The position numbers and the translations under genes are program-made. From the NCBI GenBank assembly GCA_011634665.1, contig WAEK01000007.1:704001-768000 (forward strand): a DNA stretch of 64,000 bases, written 5' to 3'. Source of the stretch: Mortierella sp. BCC40632 (taxonomy: Eukaryota > Mortierellomycota > Mortierellomycetes > Mortierellales > Mortierellaceae). The notes beneath the pieces are model-generated. The model ran no database searches. It was given only the letters and a program-made list of their open reading frames with translations, and was not told where the DNA came from. Positions 37,230 to 48,299 of the stretch are shown here, piece by piece. Position 1 is the stretch's first letter. Each line of letters begins with the position of its first letter.

Positions 37230-39591
37230 GACGAAGGTGCTTCAAGGAAAGAGGGGGGAGAGGAGGGGGAGGAGGGGGGAGAGGGAGGGGGGAGGAAAGG
37301 GTCGGAGGAAGAGAAAGGAAGAGGGAGCAAAAGTGCTGGTGGAACAGGACACTGTTACGGCAGAGACGCTGGTGATCAAAAATGCAAGGAAGAAAAGAGA
37401 AAAAAAGGAAAAGAAGGGGGGAGGACCGCTCATGATATACCCAACTTTGGTGGAGAAAGAAAAATAAATAAAAGAGCGGCGGGGGGGAGGGAGGGTACGA
37501 GGAGAAGGAAGAAAGTTGACCGCGCCTGGAGCTCAAACCCAGGTAAACGACCACCTTTCTTCATGGAGAGCCCAGCGGAGAGAAAAAAAAGGTGAGGACC
37601 AGAACACTTTTTTTTTTCTTCTTCTTCAGGAACAGGAGATATCTGATCCTCCTCTCGGCTACTATCAGATGGGTTTGTTGTCCATGAGGGAAGACAAGAA
37701 GAGCGCCAGCTGCTGAGTCGACTCCGACCGGACCAACGGTTGCGATGCTTGCTGGTCAGGGCAAATAAACGGACTATCAGATCTTTTTTCCCCTTTCGCT
37801 CCTTTTCGCTCTCATGGTTTTGCAGCCTCACCCCGGTTGAGGTTCCGATTCAGGAAGCCTTCTGGAAGCAAAAGGGACCCCGCCTGAGGGACATAACCAC
37901 GACAAGCATGTCTTTGTACACCAATGCGCCTGACAGGAAAGACAGCCACGAGACACTAGCCACGCCCTCAAGAACATCCTTTAAAAAGAATGGGCGTTTG
38001 TCGGCAAGGGAAACAGAGCATTGTCGTCGCCGCTTTCTATTGCTGAGAATACCTCTGATGGGCACAAGCAACAAGGTCCCCTTTCTCTTGTTTGGTGCAA
38101 CACTCGTGGCCAATCTGTTAGATCTCCTACCTGATATTCCCCCGGGTACACCCAGAATCTCTCTCTCTTTCTCTCTGCCTCAAGGAATCTATGGTTGGTC
38201 ATGCAGCTCTCCGATGGTCAAGACGTGGCGTAGGCGCTCACTTGAACTCGGAACTGATAAAGAAAGAGCATTGCATGTGTCAATAGTGGCCTTGGAAGGG
38301 AGGGGGAAGACCATGTAGGGAAAACGTGGAAATCTACTGTCTCTATCTCTCTTCTTTTCCAATCTAGCAAGGTACGTTCTCATCTGTCCATGCAAGGGGT
38401 CAGGAGCCGGGAAGGGGAGGATCGAGAATACAAAAGAATCGGGTAGTTTCATTCTGTACAGTTCACTTCACTTCTCCCTGATCCTGACATCAAATAGGGA
38501 GGGTATTTCCTACGATTCCTTAGAAAGCCCATTGAGGCAGGAAACAGGCCGGAAGAATTAGGCCAGAAAGGGAAAATCCATTGTCAGGGCTGTCTAGTCT
38601 CGACGGCTCGACAGCCACCATGACTAATACCTTTTTTTTTTTTTTTTTTCTTTTTCTGGTCGGCTAAACAAACGATCACCGAGGAAAGTAGGGGGCTCAT
38701 GCAAAGTGTCCGATGACGAAGGCAGTGTGTTTGTCACTCAAGGAGATGAGAGAAAGAAAGAGAGAGAGGTATGGAGTATGGTATAACAAGAAAAGCACTG
38801 AGAGGGTCAAAGTAGATCTTGACAGCATCGCAATCAACCCAAAAAAAAAAAAAAAAAAAAAAAAAAACAGAATCCTGTTTGGTGTAGAAAAGGAAAAGGC
38901 TGTCTGAGGGAGATTCAATCTCGAGCCAAGTACCAGACTGCTGGCCCATGAACCAATTTTTGACAGTCAAAAAAGTAGAAGATGAACTCTCTCGTCCTAT
39001 CCAACGGTAATGCAAGGATAATCTTGTTAGAGAGAAAGAGAAAGAGGGGAAGGACGTCTGGTACCTTTCCCTCCTCTTCTCCCTGGAATTATCCAGTCAT
39101 AATCATCAAACATGGGATCCCATTGCTGTGTGAAAAAAAAAAAAAAAAGAGAGAGACGGAGAGAGAACAGGCAAGGTTATGCATTCGGGGTAAAGGCGCC
39201 TCGAAGGTGCTCAGCTCGTGTCTTTTTGTCCCTCCGGGCCGGCTAAAATATTAAAGAAGACGGCACCCAAAAAAGTGATTCCCCGGGAATGAGTTCCCTT
39301 GGTAATTCTCTCATTCTCACTCTCTTTCATTTATGATTGTAGCTAATAATTCAACAAGCGCTACGCCCAAGAAAGGAGTGAGAGAATAAAGAGGTGCTTT
39401 TACCGGGGATTCTGCACATTCACACACAAAAAAAAAAAAAAAAAAAAAAAGGAAGGAAGGGGGAAAGAGAGTATGAGCTGCGTTAGTACATCAATGCTGC
39501 ATATGTTTTTCATGATCCGCTCTTTGTTTGCCCGCTTCTTGTGTTACATGGATTCTACTCCCTCCAAGAAACAGGAATGGGGAAGGATGGG

Positions 39592-39636
<45 letters not shown>

Positions 39637-40719
39637 AAGTTCGCTTGCTAAACCACCGCCCTCTCCCTGTTTCCTTCTTAATGTGTCACTGGAGAAGGAG
39701 GTGCGAGCGGCGATGACGATGGATGGCTTTTTGTTATTCATGCTAGAGACTGGACCGACCATTTCCCGAGGGAAGAGGAGAGGGGCCATCGCTTTTCTGT
39801 CTTGCTGTCTTTTCTAATTACGGTTTGGGTAGCAGCAACCAGGTGGGAAAAGGGAGAGAGAGAGAAAGAGACGGCCTTGGCACCTCTGTGGGCCAACAGA
39901 GACAAGACGAAGCTTATCTGATGTTGGATATTCCAGAACAAAACTCAGCACTCGGTACTGTTGTTAGACTGGTTTAACAGTGAACTGCACTTCGGGAAGA
40001 GGCGGCACGCACGCCACAATTCAACCACGCACACCCATGCTGGTCCAGAGCCCAGCTTAAAAAAAAAAAAAAAAAAAACGGAAAATGCTACGGAGGAGTG
40101 AAATAGGCAAGGCGAGACGAACTCCATCAGTAGTTCAGTCTTGTTTGTAGCACCAAAAGGATAAAGAAGACAAACTCCATCGAGCCAGAAGGCTTGTAAG
40201 TGGCTCGCTCTAGACTCAGAGCAAACAAAATGCATGGTACTAAGGCGGCATGTGGAGGACAGTGCAGCAGATTTGGACGACTCAACTGTTCTCTCTACTG
40301 CTGTGAGCAGACAAAAGGAATGTGTTCTTTGATGGAACACCCAATGGCTCGCGCTGTTGTACCAGTCGCCTAAACACTAAACGGGCCAAAGGTATGCGGA
40401 CCTCTGATTTTCCCCTCTCTGTTTTCGGACACTGCTGAGTCCAGGTATCCTTCCAATGGACCTACAGACGAGAGCACCCGATGTCTCTTCTCAAGAGAGC
40501 CGAGTGTGTACTCCTCCAGTAAAGACTGGATCAGATAATAGAGAGTGAATGGGACCCGCGCCATTATTGGCCTGACCTCCTTGAACCATATCAGATCTGC
40601 TTTAAAAGGAGAATCCTCTTCGACACTCCTTGCCTTTTCTTCTTCTTCTCTTCTCTTTCTTCTTTACACATACCTTTGTCACCTCCCCTTACCCTTACCC
40701 ATTCAAGCACATTCCAGCC
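37230..40719. other. Intergenic region between MFS transporter and secreted protein
   Basis: About 3.5 kb. It begins with a G/A-rich (plus strand) stretch, which is the pyrimidine-rich leader of the minus-strand MFS gene. A frame at 37740-38318 has no recognisable domain. Other content is A/T runs (38633-38650, 38840-38867, 39427-39450, 40058-40078) and a GA microsatellite at 39597-39632. I support no gene. Confidence 0.55.
40601..40610 (+). promoter_or_regulatory. TATA-like element of the secreted twin-CX3C protein
   Basis: TTTAAAAGGA lies about 118 bp before the ATG and is followed by a pyrimidine-rich leader, the tightest promoter-to-ATG spacing among the genes here. Confidence 0.45.
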
Positions 40720-41353
40720 ATGCGTTTCACTGTCGTTGCCCTCGTTGCCGCTGTTGCCGCCGTTGCTCAGGCTCAGACCGATGCCTATCCCTTCAAGCCC
40801 CTCCCCGATTGCATTAAGGCTTGCCTTGACGTACGTTTCCCTTGAATTTGACCGTTTCTCTGCCTCCCCCTGTCAACTCGGCAAATCCTCTCAGTACTCT
40901 CAACTAGTTGACCTAACATGCCCTTTTCTTTTCTTTGGACTATCATCCACCCTCCAATTTTCTTCACAATAACATACTCTTCTCAAATTACAGGAGATGG
41001 GCAAGAAGGAGTTCAGCAACTGGAGCTTGGACCCCGCCAGCCCTTACTTCATGGAGTCGCTGTCCTACATGTCTGAGAAGGGTACCCCCAAATACACTGC
41101 CTTCATGGGCAAGGCCGGTCCCTGCTACGCCAAGTGCTCCCCAGCTGATCAGGAGGCCTACACTGCCGACTTCGGCAAGAAGATCGAGTGGTACAACGCC
41201 AAGAAGGCCGAGTTGGCCGGCAAGCCCAACACCAACACCACCGCCCCCGGCAACAACACCTCCCCTGACGCTGGCAAGTCTGCTGCCAACACCATGGTTG
41301 CCTCTGGCCTCGCTGGTGCTGTCGCCTTTGTCGGCGCCGTCGTCCTCTTCTAA
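40720..41353 (+). CDS. Small secreted, probably GPI-anchored protein with twin CX3C motif
   Basis: Two exons, 40720-40830 and 40994-41353, giving 156 aa. Residues 1-18 form a clear signal peptide ending AQA. The mature part has exactly four cysteines, in two C-x3-C pairs (Cys31/35 and Cys81/85), which suggests two disulfide-linked helices (an alpha-hairpinin-like fold). A Thr/Asn/Pro linker with two N-glycosylation sequons (NTT, NTS) follows, then a hydrophobic C-terminus beginning after GKSAAN with no charged tail, typical of a GPI-anchor signal. Codon use is strongly biased to C-ending and AAG codons, like highly expressed fungal genes. I do not recognise the family; it may be a cell-surface structural or effector-like protein. 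Confidence 0.82.
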
Positions 41354-41510
41354 GCGTTCCCTGTGCTTGAGCAAGAGACAGCGTGTCCTCTTTTTTCATT
41401 CTCGCTCGATATCCATCCCACTAGCATCCCCTTTTGTTATATAAAGCTTGTCTTCTAATACTGTATCTCGTAACTCCGGAACCCGGGGCTCGGAGCTCGG
41501 AACTTGGGAT

Positions 41511-41548
<38 letters not shown>

Positions 41549-41693
41549 TATGCTGTGCTGAGTTTCTTTTTTACTTTGGTAGTGGGTGTAAGGCTACAAT
41601 TAGAATAGTCGGGGATGGATGATAATGGACAATGACGACAACTAGTTCACATGTGAAGAGAGAGAGAGAGGAAAGAAAGACTTTTCATAATTC
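41354..41693. other. Convergent spacer with GT microsatellite
   Basis: This is the 3' region between the secreted protein and the SET-MYND gene, which converge. It holds a GT run at about 41515-41545 and a short GA run near 41660. No gene seen. Confidence 0.7.
41515..41545. repeat. GT/CA dinucleotide microsatellite
   Basis: About 15 GT units with one interruption at the start. It is the only long GT tract in the window; the others are CT/GA. Confidence 0.9.
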
Positions 41694-43394
41694 TTATGAG
41701 CTGAGCTCCGTCTCCACCATCTTCATAAATGCCTGGACCTCTTTTACCAATGCTCCGTTCTCTCCCGATACACCATGCGACACCTTCAGGATAGTCAAAC
41801 TCAGTCGTAACATGTCATGCGATTGCCTCACAGAGGTCAAACCTCCTTTCAAATCATTCCAGAGACTCTTGGCTAATGTGAAGCAATGAAGTCCAATCAA
41901 TGGATGGTGTCGAGGGTAAATCATCAGGTACAGCGCTAGAATAAACGTCCCAATCTTGGAGGCCAACGGCCAGGATCCTCCGTCCTCTAGGCACGTGTTA
42001 AAGAACGAGGTTGCGTGAGTCATGACCGTGGTCGTGAACGGTTTGGGTGTCTCGTGAGGAGTCGTGGCCAGGGCTTCATAGACTTCAAAGAGTCGTCGTT
42101 GGTACTGATCTTGACTCGATTCTGTCAAGATCATTGGCACCAGTGAATGGAGAACATAAGACGTGAACGAAGCTCGAGTAAATGTAGCAGGAGGTCGAAT
42201 CGAAGGGCCCACAGACTGAAGGGATCGAGCCCCTGGAAGAACGATAGTCTCGAATTGCTTCGTAAGCCATTCACCATCAACTTTTCCTCCCTGAGGTCCA
42301 TCCTGGTCTCCTTCGATTAGTTCATCCAATATCCTAAAACCTGAGTAGACTACTGGAGTGGTTTCTTTCGTTGACGACTCCTCGCTTAATGCGTCTGTCG
42401 TTGATGTCTTTTCCACGAGAGTCTTGTTCGCTTCTTCTGTGCATCGTGGACATTGGCAATCAAAGTAGTACTTTTCTTTCAGTAGCGTCCGTCTCTCTGC
42501 CCGCTGAACTCCGTTATCGACATAGGATGTACAGACTTCTTGTCCTGGTTCGATATCTTCCAATGCCTTTACGACTTGTATCTGTCCCTCATACATCACA
42601 ATCGCGTTGGGTCGACATGAGTGATTGAAGAGTGCACCAATAGGAAAAGTTCCCTCGGCCAAAGTAAAAAGTTGACTGTCATGGATCGAGAAGTTGTTAC
42701 AATGGAATCGACAAAGATACTGGACAAGTTCCTCAACCGAAGGTGGAGCTCTCAAGGAGAGTTCACTTTTGAAGGGAAATTTGCAGCTCAAGAGTTGATT
42801 CCGGACCTCGGTCGCGATGGTCTTGTACCGAGTGAGGGTCTCGGGGTCAGTCACGGACTCGTGGCCCATCAAGGTAGAAAAGACATATGCAGTCAAGGCC
42901 AACGTCTCTTTGCTGGTATTAGGAGGCTGCTCTTTGGACTCGGTGTCTGTGTGATTCTCATTGGGTTCTGTAAAAGACCCATTTCGTAACCGCTCGATAG
43001 ACATGGCAATCATTTTTAGCATTTCATAATCCAGGTCCTCATGATCACGGTCTGGACAGATCCAGCGATGCCAACCCTTCCATGCTATCGTAAAGCAATC
43101 TCTGTCACAGTAATAACGCTTCTTGCAAACAGAACACCGTTCCAAATTCTGTCCCGAGGCAGTTGTAGAGTTCCCACGACTGTCCTTGTTGTTGCTGCAG
43201 GTACTGAAGCAGGTTTCGCAATGAAGTGAGCGATGAGTTGGAAAAATGATTGGGTTACAAAGTGGTCGAGAGGTGATCATGACAGCCCCCTTTTTGAGAG
43301 GTCTCAGCGCTACCACGCTACGATACTTGTGCTTGTCCAGTAAAAGACCAAGGCCATGATTTTCAAGGTGTCGTTCAAGATCTGTCGAAGTCAT
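41694..43394 (-). CDS. SET-MYND protein lysine methyltransferase (SMYD-like)
   Basis: Single uninterrupted exon of 566 aa, unusual here since most neighbours have introns. The SET domain is split by a MYND zinc finger at about 59-113 (CETC, CSVC, YYCDRDC, HRWIC ligands). The catalytic SET core has FNHSCRPNA at about 256-264, EPGQEVCTSYVD at 282-293 with the conserved Tyr, and the post-SET cysteine cluster CQCPRC at 313-318. The C-terminal 250 residues are helical, as in SMYD proteins. The family transfers methyl groups from S-adenosylmethionine to lysines of histones or cytosolic proteins; the substrate is unknown. The start at 43394 is the first in-frame ATG after a long A run. It faces away from the METTL21-like gene starting 160 bp away. 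Confidence 0.9.
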   Translation of the reverse strand: MTSTDLERHLENHGLGLLLDKHKYRSVVALRPLKKGAVMITSRPLCNPIIFPTHRSLHCETCFSTCSNNKDSRGNSTTASGQNLERCSVCKKRYYCDRDCFTIAWKGWHRWICPDRDHEDLDYEMLKMIAMSIERLRNGSFTEPNENHTDTESKEQPPNTSKETLALTAYVFSTLMGHESVTDPETLTRYKTIATEVRNQLLSCKFPFKSELSLRAPPSVEELVQYLCRFHCNNFSIHDSQLFTLAEGTFPIGALFNHSCRPNAIVMYEGQIQVVKALEDIEPGQEVCTSYVDNGVQRAERRTLLKEKYYFDCQCPRCTEEANKTLVEKTSTTDALSEESSTKETTPVVYSGFRILDELIEGDQDGPQGGKVDGEWLTKQFETIVLPGARSLQSVGPSIRPPATFTRASFTSYVLHSLVPMILTESSQDQYQRRLFEVYEALATTPHETPKPFTTTVMTHATSFFNTCLEDGGSWPLASKIGTFILALYLMIYPRHHPLIGLHCFTLAKSLWNDLKGGLTSVRQSHDMLRLSLTILKVSHGVSGENGALVKEVQAFMKMVETELSS

Positions 43395-43430
43395 CTATAA
43401 CTTTAGCCTCTTTCCATCCATTTGTAGCAA

Positions 43431-43461
<31 letters not shown>

Positions 43462-43554
43462 GAAAAAGAAAAGAAAAGGGAAAACTACTCCAAGTAGATC
43501 AAAAGAGGACGTTCGATTACATCCACAACAGTCACGGTTTTCTCTTTCTCTGCT
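43395..43554. promoter_or_regulatory. Shared divergent promoter region of two methyltransferase genes
   Basis: Only 160 bp separate the two divergent start codons. The segment contains an A run of about 27 (43434-43461) and no clear TATA box. Both core promoters must fit here or overlap the coding starts. Confidence 0.6.
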
Positions 43555-44696
43555 ATGATGCTCGCCAATCTTCAACTACTGTCGTTCTGCTTTCTATCCA
43601 TTACTCTCTCTCATCCTCAAGACTTGGCACTCCAAGAAGACACGGTCGGAACCATGTTGATGATAGAAGGCCCTAAATTTCCTGGATATGACTTTTCGCC
43701 TAGCGCTTCTCAGTCTACAGACCGTCAGGATCTAGAGCCTTACATGATTCGGGGGCACCGCATTGTTCTTCCACTACACACCAATGAACCACCATCATCA
43801 CAGACTCAACAGGAAGAATCAAGTGGGGAATCAGTAAAATTAATACAAGAGGTCGAACAGCCGCTCTCACATACTGCAAGCACAGCAAAATCTGTCTGGG
43901 ATTGTGTAAGGAGGGGACTACGCTCAAAGGAAACCAGAGACCTTGTCTGGCAAAAAAAAAAAGAACTAAAATTGCAGTTTGTATGATTAGAGTATTGTGC
44001 TCGGCAAGTATATGGAGGCGCTCGAAATCAAAAGGCCGGAATTTTGGAGGAATAAGAACGTCCTAGAGTTGGTAAGGGATTGCGGTATAATCTATCTCAA
44101 CAAGGTTGATTGAAACTAAGAGCTATCAATTGAGCCTGTAGAAAAATACATGTATACAATAGGGGGCAGGTCAAGGAATTGTCTCGCTCAGCGCTGCAGC
44201 ACTAGGTACTTCCAAAGTGATTGTCACCGATGTCTCGACCGCTCTTCCAGATCTACAGGAGGGAGTCCGGCTGAACGGGTTCTCAAATACCGACAGAGTC
44301 CATGTTACTGAGTTGGATTGGACAAATCGAGACTTGGCGGTGCAGTCGATCTCGGACAATATGCTTGGTCAAGAAAGATCATTGGATTTTATCCTCGCTT
44401 CGGACGTTGTCTGGGTGGATTATTTGGTTCCCCATCTAGTCGATACGATCGCCGACTTGATGAAGCTTCAGAGTAGCCACGGAGGCGCGAGTCCTATACT
44501 TCTCTTGGCTTACCAGGTTCGATCGCTACGAAGTGATCGGGTCCTCTTTGAGTCTTTGGATAAACTTGGATTGAAACGGGAAAAGATTCGTTTCGATGGA
44601 GGATCTGACAGTGATAACGATGAGTTTTCAGTCTATTTGGATTTTAATTTCCGGAAACCTGACCTTGCCATCTGGAGGTTCTGGAAGGAAGACTAG
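43555..44696 (+). CDS. METTL21-like protein methyltransferase (seven-beta-strand)
   Basis: Three exons, 43555-43905, 43991-44071 and 44163-44696, all phase 0, giving 321 aa. The joins restore family motifs: VWDC-SIVLGKYMEALE at junction 1 and NVLELGAGQGIVSL at junction 2, so the SAM-binding Gly-rich loop (about 140-150) is itself split by an intron. VIVTDVS (motif II) and ILASDVVWVDYLV (motif IV, matching the DVVY/DVVW class) follow. The family methylates lysines on chaperones or translation factors. The N-terminal 110 residues are poorly conserved; the first 19 are hydrophobic and could pass for a signal peptide, which would be odd for a cytosolic enzyme. A later start may be used. It converges with LSM4. 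Confidence 0.83.
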
Positions 44697-44857
44697 CAGT
44701 CAATCCAGGGGAGGACACCTCTTTACCAATAAAACGACGTTTGACAGTTTGACAGTTGAAAATTGGCGTGCATCTTTTTTTTTTTTTTTTTTTTAAAATC
44801 TTTATTTTTCATATTTTTTTCTTTTTCGTTTATTATTGTTGCAGGCGCTGCTGTACA

Positions 44858-46400
44858 TTATGCTTGGCTGACACCTCTTCCGCGACCACGCATGCCACCT
44901 CCGCGTCCACCTCCACGATCTCCAGAATTATATCCGCCACGTCCAGTCTTGTTATAGTCGCCACGGCCGCCTCGGGCGCCACCTCGGCCACCACCACCAC
45001 CCCCACGTCCTTCACCGCCTTGGTAATGGTGACCGTTGCCGCCACCGGCTCCACCGCCTCGATTGCCTCTGGTCGCTCCTGCAGCTCTCTGCCTTGCGGC
45101 CTCTTCCTTAACCATGTCAATGATCTCGTCAGGTACACGCAAGTATTTGATCTGGGATTTGATATATAAAAAAAAAAAAAAAAAAAAAAAGAAAGAAAGA
45201 AAGACAAAGCGCTGTAGTTGAGTATGGATGAAGATCGAGAAAGGAGAAGGTTTGGTCTTTGTACGTTTCAACATAAAGTCTGTAAATTTACCGTGTTTCC
45301 TCTGACATAGCACTCCGACAGACGCCAGAACCGATCACCATCCTAGATTAGTCGGGTTGAGATAATAGAGTTGATTGGTGGTCAATATTCTGAAAAGTCT
45401 ACGCGTCCTTTGTTCCTCTTTCTATCTTTTCCTGTTCGTGCTGGATATTATCGTGTCTGTATCCGTAGATATATGACTCTTTGCCTGTCGTGAGGTAAAA
45501 TAATAAGAATAAAAACTCGTTTCCAGTTGGCTATCCGTGTCACTATGTAGAGGTTGCTGAAATGCTCCTTGCCTTACTCTCATCCATAAGAAACACTCTT
45601 ACACCGCGTGCCATAGCCTACGCCAAGAGTTCCTGAATATTTTCCAGAGTTGTCAAGAAATAAATCTGCGTCGAATGTCGGCTCCAAGACGTCGACTACC
45701 ATGATTTCTGCGTAGGCAGTCCGAGTAGGCGCGACAGGGTCTCCACTCTGCTCACTTGCTGTCTACAGTACTCCTGGTATCACCAGATGTGGGATATGTT
45801 CCGATTCCACTGGTCTGGTGTCAAGAACATGAGTTCCTGTCAGGATAAAAAAAAAAAAGGTTCTTACCGACGAGGTCTGAATAACCTCGCGAAGGGTCAA
45901 GTTCATCCAGTTGTCACAGTTGACCAAATGGCCGTTGAAAGTTTCGCCATTCTTCAGTTCCACCAACTAGACAGATTATAGATTGCCAAAAAAAGAGAGA
46001 AAGACAGTAAATAACGGCCATGTCCAACCAGATTTGTACCTTTTTTTTTTTTTAAAGCATTCAGATGGGATTGAATCACAACAACGCTCATCCTCGAACT
46101 GAGAAAAAAGAAAAAGAAAAAGAAAAAGAAAAGTCGAATGTCAGGATGGATGCTTGGTCCTTACTATTGGGTGGGTCTGGGAGGTGTTGAGCAGAGATAG
46201 GGGCAGCTAAAAGTTGGCAGTGAGGAAAAGTAGATGCATGGCGTTAGGCTCTTTTAGTGATCAGATCAGCCCTCTCCACCTTCATTCGAGTCTATTTGGA
46301 TGGAGCAGGCGATCCAGATGACTCGCATAAATAAGAGTTGATCCAGAAGAGCCTCTCCTCTCCATGTCGGGACTTGTTCAATGTCTTCTCCAGTTACCAT
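44858..46400 (-). CDS. LSM4: LSM4, U6 snRNA/mRNA-decay Sm-like protein
   Basis: Minus strand, five exons: 46398-46400 (the ATG alone), 46165-46206, 45868-45966, 45292-45342 and 44858-45151, giving 162 aa. Exon 2 gives [14 protein letters not shown], exon 3 [14 protein letters not shown] and [14 protein letters not shown] (Sm1 motif), exon 4 [17 protein letters not shown], and exon 5 [17 protein letters not shown] (Sm2 motif), all typical of Lsm4. The last 75 residues are Arg/Gly-rich (RGG repeats), as in other Lsm4 tails linked to P-body assembly. The protein acts in the Lsm2-8 nuclear ring on U6 snRNA and in the Lsm1-7 cytoplasmic ring in decay. The start exon is inferred from ATG followed by GTAACT, so its exact position is less sure than the rest. 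Introns are 191, 198, 525 and 140 bp. Confidence 0.9.
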
Positions 46401-47099
46401 GATGTGCTAGAGGCGAGTTTGAATGATGCTACAAAAAAAAAAAAAATCGTGCCAGTTCAACAGAGTCGTTTTGGGAGGCCGCGCATCCAAAGAAATAGTC
46501 CTGGCGTCAATAATCTTCTCTCTCGCTCTCCTAACTTAATGTGGAAATAAGCAAAAGAAGACTGGCAATAAGGTAAATACCCTCTTACAAAAAAAAAAAA
46601 ATCCAAGCTCCTTCGCTTCGCCCACCCCCTAACCCACTACCTTTTTTCTTCCTACCAAGGTTTTCACTGTGACAAGTCGGCCTATTAGAGATCGCTCAAA
46701 GCTATAGTGAGTCGAAGCGAGCGGTATCTGTCACAACTTGGATAGATCTCTCATATCAATAACGATGGAGAGCGAGTTTTCTACCTTTTCACTCTTTTCC
46801 CGTTTGACTTTTCCTTTTGCGAGATCCATTCGTTGGCGCGACCTATGGCTATCCTTCCCTTCTCTGACAATCGTGGCTATTGGAAAAATCGGCTATCGTT
46901 TAACAAATCAATCCTGGTATAGGCCGTGCGCGCGGACCCACGCCTCTTGATCTGAGTGTGATTTTATGGCACAGCGTCATGATTGAACGCTTGGATCTTA
47001 TCTAGTGTGCTGATCGTGCGTAATGTCTCTCTCTCTCTCTCTGCTTCCGCGAAAAGAGTTGGTCAATAACAATACCTACACCCCATTCCATCCCATCGA
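46401..47099. other. Spacer upstream of LSM4
   Basis: About 700 bp between the predicted LSM4 start and the 3' end of the unresolved minus-strand locus. It contains two A runs (46431-46445, 46589-46601) and no supported gene. Confidence 0.5.
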
Positions 47100-48267
47100 T
47101 CACCCCGTCTGAGTACCCAAAGATGGTGTAAAAAATGCCGTACTACTCTAGTGAAAGAGAGTTCGCTCCACTTGTATTTACCTTGGATCTAGTCGTGCAC
47201 ATCCGCGTAAAGAAGTAGTCCTCCAAAACAATCATTGCTTCCCTCCATCCCTCAATGCTGCCAGAGAAAGCCGATTGGGTCTGGATACTCTTCAAATGGT
47301 TAAGGAGTATCAAGTCAGCGACTGCGAAGGCCTCAGCAAGAGCAGGAAGATCATGGTGAAAGTGAGAGAAGTGATGTAGAAGAATACAAGCCCAGACCCA
47401 TGTTGCCAAGTTTCCCAATGTTGCCTGCATGAGCTGGAGAAGATCCTACACGAGAAGGTAAGAGAATGTAGATTGACATAGTTATGCCTGAGATCATGTT
47501 TGAGTGTTGTGATGCAGAGCAGAGTGAATGGTCAGTAGAGCCATGAGTCGTATCATGTAGGCACAGGGATAGAGACAAGCTGCATGGTCGTTCTTGAGGG
47601 TACCCTCTAGGTTAGAGCTCTTGGTGGCGTATCTGTGCGTATCACGGTCCCACCGTTCAGAAGGGGAGAAAAGTGAGCAGAGTATAGAGAATACGTGATA
47701 ATGTAGATGAGAAGAGCAAGGCCAACCTTTTCTCAAAGACTGGTTAGGATCGTTCCAGCCAGTAGAATTGAAGTGAAAAGAGGAGAGGAGAGTAAAAAGA
47801 AAGAAATCTTCTTCAACGTTCGAACTAAGGCTTCAGTGAGACTAGAGAAGGGTCAATGTTCATTCTGGCGATCTCCATAGCGTCCTAGAGTAGTTTTCAG
47901 CAGCTCTAAAAGGGAGTGGAATTGTGTGCAGACTCGACGTTGAACTCACGAAACCTCATGGACAAACTCTTGACCATTGTCCAACTGCCAAAAAAAGGTG
48001 TGGGAGTGTCCGGCACATCAAGTACACAACAAGACAGAGCTCTTTCTTACAGGAACGAAGATGACCAGAGAGAGAGTGTGTGTGTGCGTGTTTTTTATTG
48101 CATACTTGATGGGTCGGAGAGGACACGCTGGGTGTCTGAAAAAGCTTGCCAGGAGCCAATAACTAGCCCTTGTCTGAACTCTGAAACCGGTAGTGACTCG
48201 AGCATTACGCGACCAAAACCGAGAGGGTGAATCTCATTTAAAGCAACTTGGAACCCAAAGACGCGGG

Positions 48268-48299
<32 letters not shown>

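Noticed and set aside
37518..37545. tRNA-like T-arm on the minus strand (CTGGG-TTTGAGC-TCCAG)
   Set aside because: The T stem and loop fit, but no matching acceptor 5' strand, D-arm or anticodon arm is found upstream, so it is a chance match.
37740..38318. A 192-codon forward frame in the 37-40 kb spacer
   Set aside because: No recognisable domain, no leader pattern, ordinary stop spacing by chance in GC-balanced DNA; not strong enough to call.
39945..40340. A 131-codon minus-strand frame
   Set aside because: Half of it crosses a poly-A run giving a Phe string, and no homology or splice context is visible.
40935..41444. Pro/Thr-rich forward frame overlapping the secreted protein
   Set aside because: It is the shifted frame of exon 2 of the twin-CX3C protein, whose signal peptide, splice sites and GPI signal support the other frame.
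44833..45221. Long frames on the other strand or phase across LSM4 exon 5
   Set aside because: They are shadows of the Arg/Gly-rich tail of LSM4.
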